Source: Pelotomaculum sp. PtaB.Bin104
Lineage (GTDB): Bacteria > Bacillota > Desulfotomaculia > Desulfotomaculales > Pelotomaculaceae
DNA length: 35,957 bases
Assembly (NCBI GenBank): GCA_002067205.1
Contig: MVQL01000250.1
Span: forward strand, 1-35,957
Direction: 5' to 3'
The notes under the pieces are model-generated. The model did no database searches. It had not been told where the DNA came from and saw only the letters and a program-made list of their open reading frames with translations. A program made the translations under genes and the position numbers. Positions 15,528 to 24,774 of the stretch are shown here, piece after piece. Positions within the stretch are counted from its first letter, which is position 1; every line of letters starts with the position of its first letter.

Positions 15528-16895
15528 ATGAAAGATAGTACATTAGGAAATATTGAAATGGAAATAATTGATGGGCTAAGTGACATGGCCAAACAATGTA
15601 GTGTAATCAACCCGGATTTATTCAGTAAATACAATGTCAAGCGGGGACTCCGTGATTTAGACGGTAAAGGCGTTCTTGTTGGCTTGACAGAAATTGGTGA
15701 GGTGCATGCTTACATCATTGATGAAAATGAGACAATTCCAGTCGCGGGCAGATTGTTATACAGGGGGATAGATATTTATCATCTTGTCGATGGTTTTATG
15801 AATGACGGCCGGTATGGTTTTGAAGAAACGTGTTATTTGCTCCTATTTGGAAATCTGCCTAATCAAAAAAAGCTTAAAGATTTTGAGCGACTTGTTTCTT
15901 ATTACCAAAAATTACCTGAAGATTTTGTTCGGGATATAATTATGAAAGCTCCAAGCCGGGACCTTATGAACGCGATGGCGAGGAATGCACTATCTTTTTA
16001 TAGTTTTGATGAAAATGCTGATGACACTTCTATTAAAAATATTTTAGGGCAGTGTATAAAATTGATTGCCTGTTTCCCTTTACTTGCAGTTTACAGTTAT
16101 CAGGCCTTCTCTCATTACCATGGAAACAATAGTCTTTATATTCATGGCCCCAGATCTGATTTAAGCATTGCTGAAAACATTTTGCACATGCTCAGACCGG
16201 ACAGCAAATTTACTAAGCTTGAGGCAACACTCCTAGACCTTGCACTGGTACTTCATGCGGAGCACGGTGGGGGAAACAATTCATCATTTGTAACTCATGT
16301 TGTTACATCATCCGGATCAGATACCTATTCTGTAATGGCAGCAGCACTCGGCTCACTTAAAGGGCCGAGACATGGTGGCGCCAATATTAAGGTTATACAA
16401 ATGTTCGAAGAAATGAAACAAATAGTCAAGAATTGGAAAGATGATGAAGAAATTGAACACTATTTGATGAGAGTTCTTGATAAGGAAGCATTTGATCGTT
16501 CCGGCTTAATTTATGGTATAGGACATGCTGTCTATTCTATATCGGACCCAAGAACTGTTATTATCAGGAAATATGTTGCCCAGCTTGCCGAGGAAAAAGG
16601 CTTGCTCGATGAATATAATCTTTATTCCAAAGTTGAGGATCTAGCTCCTAAAGTTATCCGTAAAGTCCGCAAAATGTATAAGGGAGTAAGTGCCAATGTT
16701 GATTTCTATTCGGGGTTTGTCTACAAAATGTTAGGCATACCGCACGAACTATTTACACCACTTTTTGCCATTTCCAGAATAGCGGGCTGGAGCGCACACC
16801 GTATCGAAGAAATAGTAAATGCCGGAAAAATAATTAGGCCAGCATACAAAAGCGTTTCTGAAAGACGAAACTATATTATTTTGAATGAAAGATAG
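15528..16895 (+). CDS. gltA: Citrate synthase
   Basis: A 455-residue cytosolic enzyme of the citrate/2-methylcitrate synthase family, condensing oxaloacetate with acetyl-CoA. The active-site residues are recognisable: His246 in AEHGGGNNSS, His282 in GPRHGGAN, His333 in GIGHAVY and Asp392 in ANVDFYSGFVY. The PVAGRLLYRGIDIYHLV segment near residue 71 and SRIAGWSAHRIEE near the end are also family hallmarks. The length and the NNSSFVTHVVTSSGSDTYS block are typical of the clostridial branch. GAGAGGTG precedes ATG 15528. No other TCA-cycle genes are adjacent, so whether it feeds glutamate synthesis or an oxidative cycle cannot be decided. Confidence 0.93.
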   Translation: MKDSTLGNIEMEIIDGLSDMAKQCSVINPDLFSKYNVKRGLRDLDGKGVLVGLTEIGEVHAYIIDENETIPVAGRLLYRGIDIYHLVDGFMNDGRYGFEETCYLLLFGNLPNQKKLKDFERLVSYYQKLPEDFVRDIIMKAPSRDLMNAMARNALSFYSFDENADDTSIKNILGQCIKLIACFPLLAVYSYQAFSHYHGNNSLYIHGPRSDLSIAENILHMLRPDSKFTKLEATLLDLALVLHAEHGGGNNSSFVTHVVTSSGSDTYSVMAAALGSLKGPRHGGANIKVIQMFEEMKQIVKNWKDDEEIEHYLMRVLDKEAFDRSGLIYGIGHAVYSISDPRTVIIRKYVAQLAEEKGLLDEYNLYSKVEDLAPKVIRKVRKMYKGVSANVDFYSGFVYKMLGIPHELFTPLFAISRIAGWSAHRIEEIVNAGKIIRPAYKSVSERRNYIILNER

Positions 16896-17366
16896 TTCAC
16901 AACCTGAATAATACCAACTGTTGATATGGACTAATTGACTATCTACATGCAATAAAAGGAAAATTTCTTATGAACCACTGCCACTAGCTTCTCTTGGGGG
17001 TTCGTGTTTTTCGGGCCGGAGTTTTGCCGCTGGCTTCCTTAGGATTCCGCCTTACGGCGGACACCCTTGTCCTTAAATCTAACGATTGCTGGATTTATCG
17101 CTTGGAACTTACACCCTATAGATAACTCCATGCTGAGCGCACATAACAGAACCCCGCTACTTAAGAATTCAGCGGGGTTACTATTTTACGAGGAGATATT
17201 TCCAATGTCCCAAACCGGAGCCACCACTTACTCCAGAATCTTGTCGAAAGAACAATCTAGTATGGGCTACTATCCAGCTTAACTTAACTTTTCATAGTCA
17301 TGTTTCTATTCTTTAATCCATGAAACCGTCTTTTACACTGTCGGTTTTAATTGGGCAATCTCATAT
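16896..17366. other. Intergenic region, repeat-like, with terminator hairpins
   Basis: This 470-bp stretch has no convincing gene; the plus-strand frame at 17067-17282 crosses a terminator. A small hairpin (TCCGCC-TTAC-GGCGGA) lies near 17045-17060, in a segment that looks like a dispersed clostridial intergenic element (from memory, unverified). A strong hairpin is at 17150-17179, and a weaker one (AAACCG 17323-17328 with CGGTTT 17342-17347) lies close to the end of the 39-residue gene. Confidence 0.45.
17150..17187 (+). terminator. Rho-independent terminator
   Basis: AACCCCGCT (17150-17158) pairs perfectly with AGCGGGGTT (17171-17179), followed by ACTATTTT. It is 255 bp after the citrate synthase stop. 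Confidence 0.65.
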
Positions 17367-17486
17367 TTATTTTTCGGCAACACTCAGATGCAATTCTTTC
17401 GGTACATAAATCCCGTAATACTCCTGAATCCAGTACAATTCATCGTTCAAATCAACTTTTTTACCTTCATGCTTAGTGACTTCCAT
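17367..17486 (-). CDS. 39-residue unknown protein under a palindrome-rich promoter region
   Basis: The minus-strand ATG at 17486 follows TGAGGAGAG with ideal spacing and gives a 39-residue acidic/basic mixed peptide starting MEVTKHEGKKVDLNDELYWI and ending PKELHLSVAEK. Upstream lie three perfect palindromes within 132 bp, so the gene seems tightly regulated. I do not recognise the family; small size and aromatic centre (YWIQEYYGIY) would fit a peptide regulator, a toxin-antitoxin component or a small accessory protein. It is too short for most gene callers. Confidence 0.6.
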   Translation of the reverse strand: MEVTKHEGKKVDLNDELYWIQEYYGIYVPKELHLSVAEK

Positions 17487-17520
17487 TTTCTTCTCTCCTC
17501 ACTTTTTAGATTTTACATAT

Positions 17521-17652
17521 AATGTCTTATTTGAGACATTATATTAATTAACATTCGTTAATTAATCAAGGTTAAGTTGCTTTACATAATTAATATTAGT
17601 AGCGCGGGAGCAATTTATTTATATAGATATTATATTAAGTACTACTTAATAT
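17521..17652 (-). promoter_or_regulatory. Cluster of three perfect inverted repeats (candidate operators)
   Basis: Site 1 is AATGTCT-N6-AGACATT at 17521-17540. Site 2 is TTAATTAAC-N4-GTTAATTAA at 17544-17565. Site 3 is ATATTAAGTA-C-TACTTAATAT at 17632-17652. All arms are perfect. Sites 1 and 2 lie 35-80 bp upstream of the start of the 39-residue gene, where a promoter should be, and site 3 lies 145 bp upstream. They are different sequences, so they would bind different dimeric regulators or overlapping promoter and operator elements. The binding protein is not identifiable from the window. Confidence 0.5.
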
Positions 17653-17938
17653 GTCAACAGAAAATTTTGAAAATTATTAATTATCAATTATATAAAAATC
17701 TTGCCACCTTTATAGCTAGCAAATCCATGAATATTATGGAAACGGAATGACTGTTAAATTGGATGCTGAACTAAAGCGAAAAACTTATGTTAGCCATCAA
17801 GACTTTAGTTATCTTGACAACCTTAAGTGAATGTCATCAGGAAAAACCACCGGGCAGATTCACTCAATGCTTTCGCTTGCCACTACACAAATCATAACCA
17901 ATGGTGGAGGCGGCCGTAAATACCCTCCTATTTGATGC
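17653..17938. other. Intergenic region with tmRNA-end 12-mer
   Basis: It contains the 12-mer at 17902-17913 and a short plus-strand frame (near 17747) reading MTVKLDAELKRKTYVSHQDF and seven more residues, without a good ribosome site. No other gene is visible. Confidence 0.4.
17902..17913. repeat. att-like 12-mer, copy 1
   Basis: TGGTGGAGGCGG equals the reverse complement of the tmRNA 3' terminus. It occurs in the same orientation here, at 26268 and at 32432. Copies 1 and 2 also share CCGTA just downstream, apart from one extra G in copy 2. Confidence 0.5.
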
Positions 17939-19867
17939 TTAACTTTCAACAGCATTTACAAAGGCTTTAAACCGAACATTCTTTGTTCCTACCCGGGCAG
18001 TACCCGTGAACATGTACACGATATCATAGTTTTCATTTCGCGCCATATTCGTATAGCGAGGTTTATAAATCAATTCTACCTCCGTAACTTTGGAATAAGT
18101 TGCCGCAAAACGGTTCCCTGGAATAAAACCAAAGAATCCTTCGACGTAAATCAGGGAGTTATTTTTGAGGAGTTTATCCCATGCCTTCTCAGGCCTGATT
18201 AAGGGCTGCTTATCTTCTAATAGAACCATGGGTTTGGTACATTGAACCGACCATATTTCTCCCTGGGGGCCAACCTGTACGTATATACATGACTCAAAGC
18301 CGGATCCACCAGTACTAAATACATATTTATCTTTGTAAATAATCGGGTAGATTACATATTTAAAATCATCACCAACGCCTGCCCTTATAAAAGGTTGCCC
18401 CAAATCACCCGGCAGGGCCGGTATGTTCGCAACAACATTATTAGCCGCCGCGACAGCAACTTCATCGGAAACAGGGGTACGGCTATGCTTAATTCCGATC
18501 AGCGATGACCGGTAGAGCCATCCCCCATCCCATGAGGTCAGTGTTATTTCACCTTTTTCACTAGAGACGCCACCACTAGCATCAGGCTGCCCAACCACTC
18601 CAAAAAACTGTGCCAACACCGGCAACTCGGCCACGGTAACCTCGTTTCCCCGCTCGGCGATAACCGAACTTAATTTATCAACCTGAGGTAATAATGTATC
18701 TAAGATGAAATTACCTGCATTCTCCTGTTGATTATTCTTTAGCAGTGAGACAAAAGCCGTGAAGGGTTCTTTCATTCCGCCTTCCGGGGTAAATTCACCC
18801 TGAAAAACAGCCACCGGAACATAGTACGGGGTAAAGTCCAAGGCATATGCCAACTGATATGCGGTGTCGGCTTTTTGAATTTCAGCAATACCGGCAGTAA
18901 AGGGCCGGTAGCCCTTGGTTTCGAAAACCCCCTCTCCACGCTTCAATGCCTCCAATGCTTGCTCATAGCCGGATAGCTGCACCTTTTCTGAGTTATCCCA
19001 CTCAAACCACGTACCTGTAGCATGGGCAACCCCGCCTTGTTCAGTGACAGTCACCCTGATCTCCGGCACTTCCCCCACAATAGCTGTTCCTTCCGGACCC
19101 CGGGCTGGCTTGATTACTGTTTCAAAGGAGGTCTCGGAGGCCGGTGTTTGATTTATTACATATTCACTCTGAGGCAGCAGGCCAGCAGCTGTCAACCATT
19201 GGACCGCAATATCCTTAGCTGCCTCTTTTGATACCAGCTGACTTGATTTTATGCTACTGTCAGCCTCCTGCTCATAAAGCCAGGTACCTTGACTAAGCCA
19301 GACAGATAGACGTCCTTTACGTCCCGAGACCATCACCCAATTTGTTACCGGTTCGTTTTGGCCATCTGACACCTTAGGTTGTTTGTCTGACACCTCGGGC
19401 TCATTGATTCCCATCGCTACAGCCATTTCCAGGACATCTTTTTCAGTCTTTATCCCATTTTTAAGCCTTAAAATTGTACCTTCCTGCTCCCCTGCCGGCA
19501 ATACACCCTGTACGTTAAACTTAACCAGGCGCATGCTGTCAAGACTGTCCCCAAAAGTAATCCCGGGAACGCCTGTGGCCTGGGCAGTGGCCAAAAACAA
19601 TGGTCCCGTGGAATAAACTGAAGGTTTTTCAACCAGATAGAAAGTAAATGCTCCAATTAAGGAAATAAGCAAGCCTGCCGCCACAACACCAAACCGAAAA
19701 ATGTTTCCGCGGTTTTTCTTGCTCCTCCGTTCTTTTGCCAGTTCTACATGACGTTTTGCCAGCGACTCACCAAGTTGCTCCTGGAAGCCGTGGTCCGGCA
19801 GCACCTCAGGCAGGGTCCTGAGCACATTTTCAATTTCACACTCAGACATTCCATCAGTCTTTTTCAT
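17939..19867 (-). CDS. Membrane-anchored anti-sigma factor with large external domain
   Basis: A 642-residue protein whose start overlaps the end of the ECF sigma gene by 14 bp, the usual sigma/anti-sigma arrangement. Residues 1-55 form the cytoplasmic sigma-binding part (CEIENVLRTLPEVLPDHGFQ) without a zinc-binding HxxxCxxC motif. Residues 57-78 are one transmembrane helix (GVVAAGLLISLIGAFTFYLV). The remaining 560 residues are extracytoplasmic, with no recognisable enzyme motif. The size of the outer domain suggests direct sensing of an envelope signal. Release of sigma by proteolysis is the family norm but no protease gene is adjacent. The start follows the sigma gene's own end without an independent promoter. 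Confidence 0.8.
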   Translation of the reverse strand: MKKTDGMSECEIENVLRTLPEVLPDHGFQEQLGESLAKRHVELAKERRSKKNRGNIFRFGVVAAGLLISLIGAFTFYLVEKPSVYSTGPLFLATAQATGVPGITFGDSLDSMRLVKFNVQGVLPAGEQEGTILRLKNGIKTEKDVLEMAVAMGINEPEVSDKQPKVSDGQNEPVTNWVMVSGRKGRLSVWLSQGTWLYEQEADSSIKSSQLVSKEAAKDIAVQWLTAAGLLPQSEYVINQTPASETSFETVIKPARGPEGTAIVGEVPEIRVTVTEQGGVAHATGTWFEWDNSEKVQLSGYEQALEALKRGEGVFETKGYRPFTAGIAEIQKADTAYQLAYALDFTPYYVPVAVFQGEFTPEGGMKEPFTAFVSLLKNNQQENAGNFILDTLLPQVDKLSSVIAERGNEVTVAELPVLAQFFGVVGQPDASGGVSSEKGEITLTSWDGGWLYRSSLIGIKHSRTPVSDEVAVAAANNVVANIPALPGDLGQPFIRAGVGDDFKYVIYPIIYKDKYVFSTGGSGFESCIYVQVGPQGEIWSVQCTKPMVLLEDKQPLIRPEKAWDKLLKNNSLIYVEGFFGFIPGNRFAATYSKVTEVELIYKPRYTNMARNENYDIVYMFTGTARVGTKNVRFKAFVNAVES

Positions 19868-20387
19868 TGCCAGTCATCCTTTCCCGCAAAGTTTTTATGG
19901 CCCTGTATGAAAGCTGTTTGACGGCCCCTTCCGAGCAATCCATGATCCGCGCTACTTCCCGGATACTTAAATCCTGTGTGTAACGGAGTATCAGGGCCTG
20001 CTGCTGCATATCAGGTAGAGTACGTAATAGCATCAGGAGGTCCAGTTTGTCTTCTATAGCTATCTCTACATCCGCCACTTGAACCAGGTCCGCCGTATTA
20101 AGATCATTCTTTTTATGCTTTTGGCTGTGATAAATTATATTGCTGGCAATACGGTATAGCCAGTGTCCAAACGGAATACCCCTGTATTTATATTCATCAA
20201 GGTTCTCCATAGCTTGCAAAAAAGTTTGGGATACCACATCCTCTGCTTCGTGTTTATTTATTACATGATAATAAGCATATTTATAAATCTGGGGCAGATA
20301 ATACTTATAAAGAACTATAAATGATCGGACATCTATTTTAGCTTTTTTAATTAATTCCGCCTCATTTTCCAATTGAATATCAATCAC
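19854..20387 (-). CDS. ECF-family RNA polymerase sigma factor
   Basis: A 177-residue sigma-70-family factor with only regions 2 and 4. Region 2 spans about residues 25-95 (YLPQIYKYAYYHVINKHEAE, then DVVSQTFLQAMENL and FGHWLYRIASNIIY). Region 4 spans about 120-170 (LPDMQQQALILRYTQDLSIR, EVARIMDCSEGAVKQLSYRA). It starts at GTG 20387 with GGAAGG upstream. The overlapping downstream gene is its membrane anti-sigma. A TTAAC/CGTC promoter candidate lies just upstream, consistent with the autoregulation usual for ECF factors. Its regulon cannot be inferred, although the ABC exporter 700 bp away on the same strand is a possible target. Confidence 0.9.
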   Translation of the reverse strand: MIDIQLENEAELIKKAKIDVRSFIVLYKYYLPQIYKYAYYHVINKHEAEDVVSQTFLQAMENLDEYKYRGIPFGHWLYRIASNIIYHSQKHKKNDLNTADLVQVADVEIAIEDKLDLLMLLRTLPDMQQQALILRYTQDLSIREVARIMDCSEGAVKQLSYRAIKTLRERMTGNEKD

Positions 20388-20405
20388 CTTCCGCCCCTAT
20401 GATTC

Positions 20406-20430
20406 GACGTTTACCTTTCTATCTTGTTAA
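20406..20430 (-). promoter_or_regulatory. Candidate ECF-type promoter of the sigma gene
   Basis: On the minus strand TTAAC (20430-20426) is followed after 16 bases by CGTC (20409-20406), the AAC-N16-CGT pattern favoured by many ECF sigma factors. It would put the transcript start about 12 bases before GTG 20387, which barely leaves room for GGAAGG, so the call is tentative. Confidence 0.3.
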
Positions 20431-21073
20431 AGTAGTTTTTATTGAAAAAAGTTACGCAAAAAAACAAAAAAACTTAGCCCGGACGAATTTTGTTGACCGG
20501 GCACATGCTTAAGTATACATTTTCAATAAGATCAAACTACTGCCGTTATCCCTGACGATAATCAGTTTGTCTTAGAGTAACGGAAGTGGTATTTCAAAGG
20601 TGAAGGCCAGGTAAACAGACCGTTTTGTTATTAATCATAACCACCTCTGGGCGTTGGTAATTTTTTGTACTCTTTCTTTGACTCAATGATATTGCGGATG
20701 TGCTTTCTTTCAACGATTACAAGGGTAGGGGTGTGCTTAAGTATAGGTTGTTGAGTATTAAGTGTGGACGCTTCTGAAACAGTCTGCTGGGCAGAATTTA
20801 TCTGTTTTGTTTCTACAAGTTAATACCAGAATTTCTACTCTATACGCCCCCGGGCAATTGCACGGATGGAAAGGCAATAGGACCAGCCTTGGGCCTGATC
20901 CAGGAAGCAGTATATCTCGCACAGTCAGAACAGCAGCAAATACGGCGAAGTAAATTCATGTGCGGCAAAATATCTTTCCAGCTTAAAATCAGCGATTCTC
21001 GTCAGATAGCATCCTTTTTCAAATTCGCCCCTTCTTTATCCGATGTTTAAACCCTGAATGTAATGTTGTGTTC
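20431..21073. other. 640-bp intergenic region with degraded remnants and repeats
   Basis: The minus strand between about 20800 and 20635 reads an open stretch ending IVERKHIRNIIESKKEYKKL and PTPRGGYD before a stop at 20635-20637, without any start codon. This is probably the C-terminal remnant of an unidentified protein. The region also carries the 12-mer TGCTTAAGTATA twice (20506-20517 and 20734-20745) and one copy of the 13-mer CTTTCAACGATTA (20707-20719). The plus-strand frame at 20762-20953 has no support. Confidence 0.4.
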
Positions 21074-22246
21074 TTATGCTTGCTGCTTGATTATCCGCCG
21101 GTTGAACAACCATAGCCCGATAATAAAGTAAATCAGGGTTAAAACCAAAATAGATATTATTTCAAATTTAACATCCCGCAGACCCATACTGAAGTTTAAA
21201 ATCTTATTCAGGGCGGTAATAGCATGGGTGGTAGGAATCATCTCGTTAAGGCCGATTATCCTGTCGCCCAGAGTGAACAGTTTTATTTGGGGCATGGGGA
21301 ACATGCCGCCGGAGAAGAACATCAGAATAAAAAACGGAAAACAGCCGATAGTCATCAAATCAAATATGGTATTAAGGAAGCTGGCTACGATAAGGCTGAT
21401 CGAAATCAAGGCCAGGCCGGTGATTAATCCGATTATCAATACGTCTATTATTGACCCGGCCGGCCGGTAGCCGAGTCCCAGGACGGTGGCGTATGCCAGC
21501 AGCACAGATATTTCTGTAATGATTAACTGCACTAGGCTGATCCCGGTAAGGAACTCGAAGCCTGTCAAATGACTGATGCGCAACCTGCGTATTGTTTTCT
21601 TGTCATTTTCCCTTATTATTGCAGCCGCGGCAGTGAACAAAACCATGATTACCGCCAGGATGATTAGACTGGGCACATAATAGTCGAAATCGCTGCGGGG
21701 CTTGCTTTTTTCCAGGAACTCCTCTTTAAAAGCCAGGGGCGGCGTTATCTTAGCCGCGGTCATAACGAAGTCGTTGACCAAGCTGTAGGTCAAGGCAGCC
21801 GCCATCATGTATTTCGGATTGGTAGTTGCACCGCGAAAGGTCAAATCAATGGCCCCGTCTCCAGACTGCCTGCGATGCAATACCTGTGTGGAAAAATCCC
21901 GGGGAATAACCAGGAGCAGGTCGGCCTGATTGTTTTTAATCTGTTGGTTGGCCTCTTCTTCATTATCGATTTTGATGAGTTTAACCCATTTCCCCTCTTC
22001 CGTGTTCATATATACGTCAAACTTAGTAATCAAATCGGCTCCAGCTTTTAATGCAGTCCCGTCGAGCCTCTGAATCCCGCGGTCCTGGTTCAGTACGGCT
22101 ATATTGATACTTTGCGATGAACCGCCGTAGAAAAGATACATGATCAGAACCAAAAAAGGTGCAAAGGCCAGGGTTAAGATTAAAATCTTCCAATCGCGTA
22201 TGTTCTCTTTCCAGCTTTTGCGGAATACGCTTGCTATCTTCATCAT
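21074..22246 (-). CDS. ABC-2 type transporter permease
   Basis: A 390-residue inner-membrane permease. One helix at residues 22-41 (ILILTLAFAPFLVLIMYLFY) is followed by a long extracytoplasmic domain (about 45-180, NIAVLNQDRG at its start, as in YhgE/ABC-2 proteins). Five helices then cluster from residue 190 to the end, including SGGMFPMPQIKLF, the usual short re-entrant segment near the end of ABC-2 permeases. It overlaps the upstream ATPase gene by four bases (ATGA), so both form one exporter. Substrate cannot be assigned: drug, antibiotic peptide or lipid-linked export are all compatible. Confidence 0.88.
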   Translation of the reverse strand: MMKIASVFRKSWKENIRDWKILILTLAFAPFLVLIMYLFYGGSSQSINIAVLNQDRGIQRLDGTALKAGADLITKFDVYMNTEEGKWVKLIKIDNEEEANQQIKNNQADLLLVIPRDFSTQVLHRRQSGDGAIDLTFRGATTNPKYMMAAALTYSLVNDFVMTAAKITPPLAFKEEFLEKSKPRSDFDYYVPSLIILAVIMVLFTAAAAIIRENDKKTIRRLRISHLTGFEFLTGISLVQLIITEISVLLAYATVLGLGYRPAGSIIDVLIIGLITGLALISISLIVASFLNTIFDLMTIGCFPFFILMFFSGGMFPMPQIKLFTLGDRIIGLNEMIPTTHAITALNKILNFSMGLRDVKFEIISILVLTLIYFIIGLWLFNRRIIKQQA

Positions 22247-23198
22247 TCTCTCAGCCCCCTTCCCGTTAAAGATACAAAAACATCCTCCAGGCTCTTGTCA
22301 CGGATATGTAAATCTTCTATCTCTATTCCGCCGGTCTTTAGAACCTGAAATATGTCGTTCAGAACTTCGTCAATCCCGCTGCAGACAATGCGAATGACGC
22401 CTTGCCGGAAGGTTTTTTGCTCCACACCGGACGGCAAAGCGGCAAGAAGCTGTTCAGACTTGCCGCTTTCATCCTCATTTACCCTGATTTCAAGTATCTT
22501 TCCCGAACCCAGACTGTTCTTTAACCTATCCGGAGTGTCCATCACCAGCAATCTGCCCTGATCAATAATAGCCACGCGGTCGGCCAAGCGCTCCACCTCA
22601 TCCATGTCGTGCGTAGTAAGAATAATCGTGGTCCGGTGAGAAAGAGAGCGGAGGTATTCGCGCACCATTATACGGCTCTGTGGATCAAGACCGGCCTGCG
22701 GTTCGTCCAGGATTAGAATAGGCGGGTCGTGGACCAGCGCCAGAGCCAGATTGAGCCGTCGCTGCATACCGCCTGAAAGGGTGCGGGCGGATTTATTCTT
22801 CTTCTCATACAGGCCCAAATCATGCAGCAGTTGGATTCCCTTTTCATTGGCCTGCCGGCGGCTGAGGCCGTAAATTTCACCAGCGAATTCCAATTGCTCG
22901 ATACAGGTAAGCATTTCCCAAATCACGATATCCTGCGGGCATACGCCGATCTCTTTTTAATCCGCTCGAAGCTATGTGCTGCGGATAGACCATTAATATA
23001 TATTTCTCCAGCATCAGGCTTGACCAGGCCGCATATCATATTGATGGTAGTTGTTTTTCCTGCCCCATTGGGACCCAGAAAACCAAATATCTCTCCCTTA
23101 TTAACCTCGAAACTCAGTTGATTAACCGCAGTTATTTCGCCATAACGCTTGGTAAGGCGGTTTATCCGAACCACCGGTTTGTTGCTGCCTTCGCACAT
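22243..23198 (-). CDS. ABC transporter ATP-binding protein, frame broken at an A5 run
   Basis: ATG 23198 follows AAGGAGGTG at nine bases. The first segment holds Walker A (GPNGAGKTT) after KPVVRINRLTKRYGE. The second holds the signature LSGGMQRR, Walker B ILILDEPQAGLDP and the H-loop TTHDMDE. The C-terminal regulatory part (residues 230-318) resembles DrrA-type drug and daunorubicin exporter ATPases. The two segments are in different frames: the text reads RIKKRSAYARRIS-stop, but one additional A in the run at 22954-22958 gives RIKKEIGVCPQDIVIWEMLT, the expected Q-loop. The protein would then be 318 residues and intact. A read error is the simplest explanation. Confidence 0.85.
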
Positions 23199-23228
23199 AA
23201 AAGTTCCCACCTCCTTGACATTTATCGG

Positions 23229-23545
23229 CCCTAGTACAGTGTCAACTCTTAAACTGCAGGTAGAGCCGTTTTAACTTGACTCTTGCAGTTTCGGTCGTGA
23301 ATTGCCAATCAACACGCTTTCAATTACTATTGCGAGCTGATTCCCACTCGGACAGTTCCAGACGCAGGGCGTCGATTTTAGGAATTCTGCGTTCTAAGCA
23401 TTGTCTGGTCATTGCACTGAGTTCGATTTCTGCGATGTATAGCCAGCTTCCGTGTTTTGGCGTGTAATGAATCTCAAGTCGCCGCGCCAGGTTCCGACCG
23501 CTATATGGCTCCTCATACACCTTAAAAGTAAAGTGATTGTAAATC
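23229..23545 (-). pseudogene. IS630-family transposase C-terminal remnant
   Basis: The minus strand encodes YSGRNLARRLEIHYTPKHGS then WLYIAEIELSAMTRQCLERR, the conserved end of IS630/Tc1-type DDE transposases, including the final catalytic acidic position in NIAEIE-like context. An in-frame TGA near 23326 precedes the natural ending VDWQFTTETARVKLKRLY. The upstream two thirds of the gene are missing. It sits immediately upstream of the ABC exporter, on the same strand. Confidence 0.8.
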
Positions 23546-23561
23546 GCTCATAGCCTATCTC

Positions 23562-24296
23562 CTATTTCTCATTATATATTATCTCTAATATAGGGACGTA
23601 TTGTATACTCCCTTCAACTCTTGCTTTGCCCGATTCAATAATTGTATGTTCCAGCCGTTCAACTTCGCTTCTTGTCAGTTCAAGCTTGCTGTTGAATTTA
23701 GTTTTATAATTATTAAGGTAACAAATGAATTTGTTTTTGTTATCTTCATCTTGCAAAATAAATATTGATTCGCATACCGATAACAGCGGAAATTCATCAC
23801 TTTCAATATGTGCTTCATTTTCTACAACATACTGCACACTGGTAAATCCACGGCGGGGCTTATCTTCAGTGTCAGGAATCAACCAATCGCGTCCATTCTT
23901 TTTTGCATGTCTTAGTTTTCCGCGCCTTATCCATTGCCTTACCGTAACAGGCTCAACTTCATGCATAGCAGCATATTGTTCAACTGTTAGGTAATCGCAT
24001 TCAACCGTAATTAAGGTGTGTTCCACGGATGATGTCATGCCACTAATTTCATTATTTTCAACTTCAATCTCATCAGCCTGACAAAGATTCAACTCCATGC
24101 TGTTCCCTAAAAATTGATATTCATAGAACCACCAGAGTTCTGTTAAGACCGGAAGTTTGCATTTCCTTACTGCTGCAATAAATTTTTCGCACAGTTTAAC
24201 TCTGTTTTTTACAACTTCACTTGAATAGGCGGGCTCTTCATTTAATTTTTCGTGTAACGCAAGGAAATCCGTCCTCCCTTTATGGTTTAGGTCGGA
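23562..24296 (-). pseudogene. HTH (excisionase/MerR-like) protein, 5'-truncated
   Basis: The first ATG (24098) gives 178 residues, but the frame stays open and protein-like for 66 further codons to 24296 (for example KNRVKLCEKFIAAVRKCKLP and LTELWWFYEYQ), without ATG, GTG or TTG. The start has therefore been lost near the IS3 insertion. The recognisable part is a helix-turn-helix DNA-binding domain: DYLTVEQYAAMHEVEPVTVR, QWIRRGKLRHAKKNGRDWLI, similar to HTH_17/excisionase folds, followed by an acidic C-terminal region with no match. The role is probably DNA binding; whether it belongs to the neighbouring helicase remnant cannot be told. Confidence 0.65.
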
Positions 24297-24473
24297 TTAA
24301 TATTAAAAATTGGACCGATATCCACCAAATTTTGGAGAGGCTAGAGAGACAGGTTTAGAAGCACTTTTTTTGCATGGCTATGATGTGCTCCTTTCTATGT
24401 TCAAATTACAACGAGTATAATGGACCCAGAAAATCGGACAGCCAAAAGGCCGAATTTAAGATACAATTGAGCC

Positions 24474-24764
24474 ATGAGAAAGCATTATTCAGACGTCTTC
24501 AAAGCCCAGGTTGTATTAGAGCTTTTGAAGGAAGAAAAGACAATAGCCCAAATTTCATCAGAGACCAGCGTTCATCCGACTCAGCTCAAAAAGTGGAAAG
24601 CAACAGCGATTAGCAAATTGCCAAACATTTTCTCAGACGACCGCAAAACAGCCAATAAAGCCGCACAGGATGAAAAGAAGATCAACGATCTTTACGCTCA
24701 AATTGGCCGACTGACCACACAATTAACGTGGTTGAAAAAAAAATCTGGTATCGACACTGACTAA
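24474..24764 (+). CDS. IS3 transposase OrfA
   Basis: A 96-residue helix-turn-helix protein, MRKHYSDVFKAQVVLELLKE followed by TIAQISSETSVHPTQLKKWK, and a leucine-zipper helix (INDLYAQIGRLTTQLTWLKKK). It binds the element ends and dimerises. It ends just after an A9 run (24735-24743), a typical site for programmed frameshifting in this family, although orfB here lies in the +1 rather than the -1 phase. The sequence is intact. Confidence 0.88.
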   Translation: MRKHYSDVFKAQVVLELLKEEKTIAQISSETSVHPTQLKKWKATAISKLPNIFSDDRKTANKAAQDEKKINDLYAQIGRLTTQLTWLKKKSGIDTD

Positions 24765-24774
24765 AGAGGAACGT

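Noticed and set aside
17067..17282. 71-codon plus-strand frame
   Set aside because: Crosses a perfect terminator hairpin and has no ribosome site.
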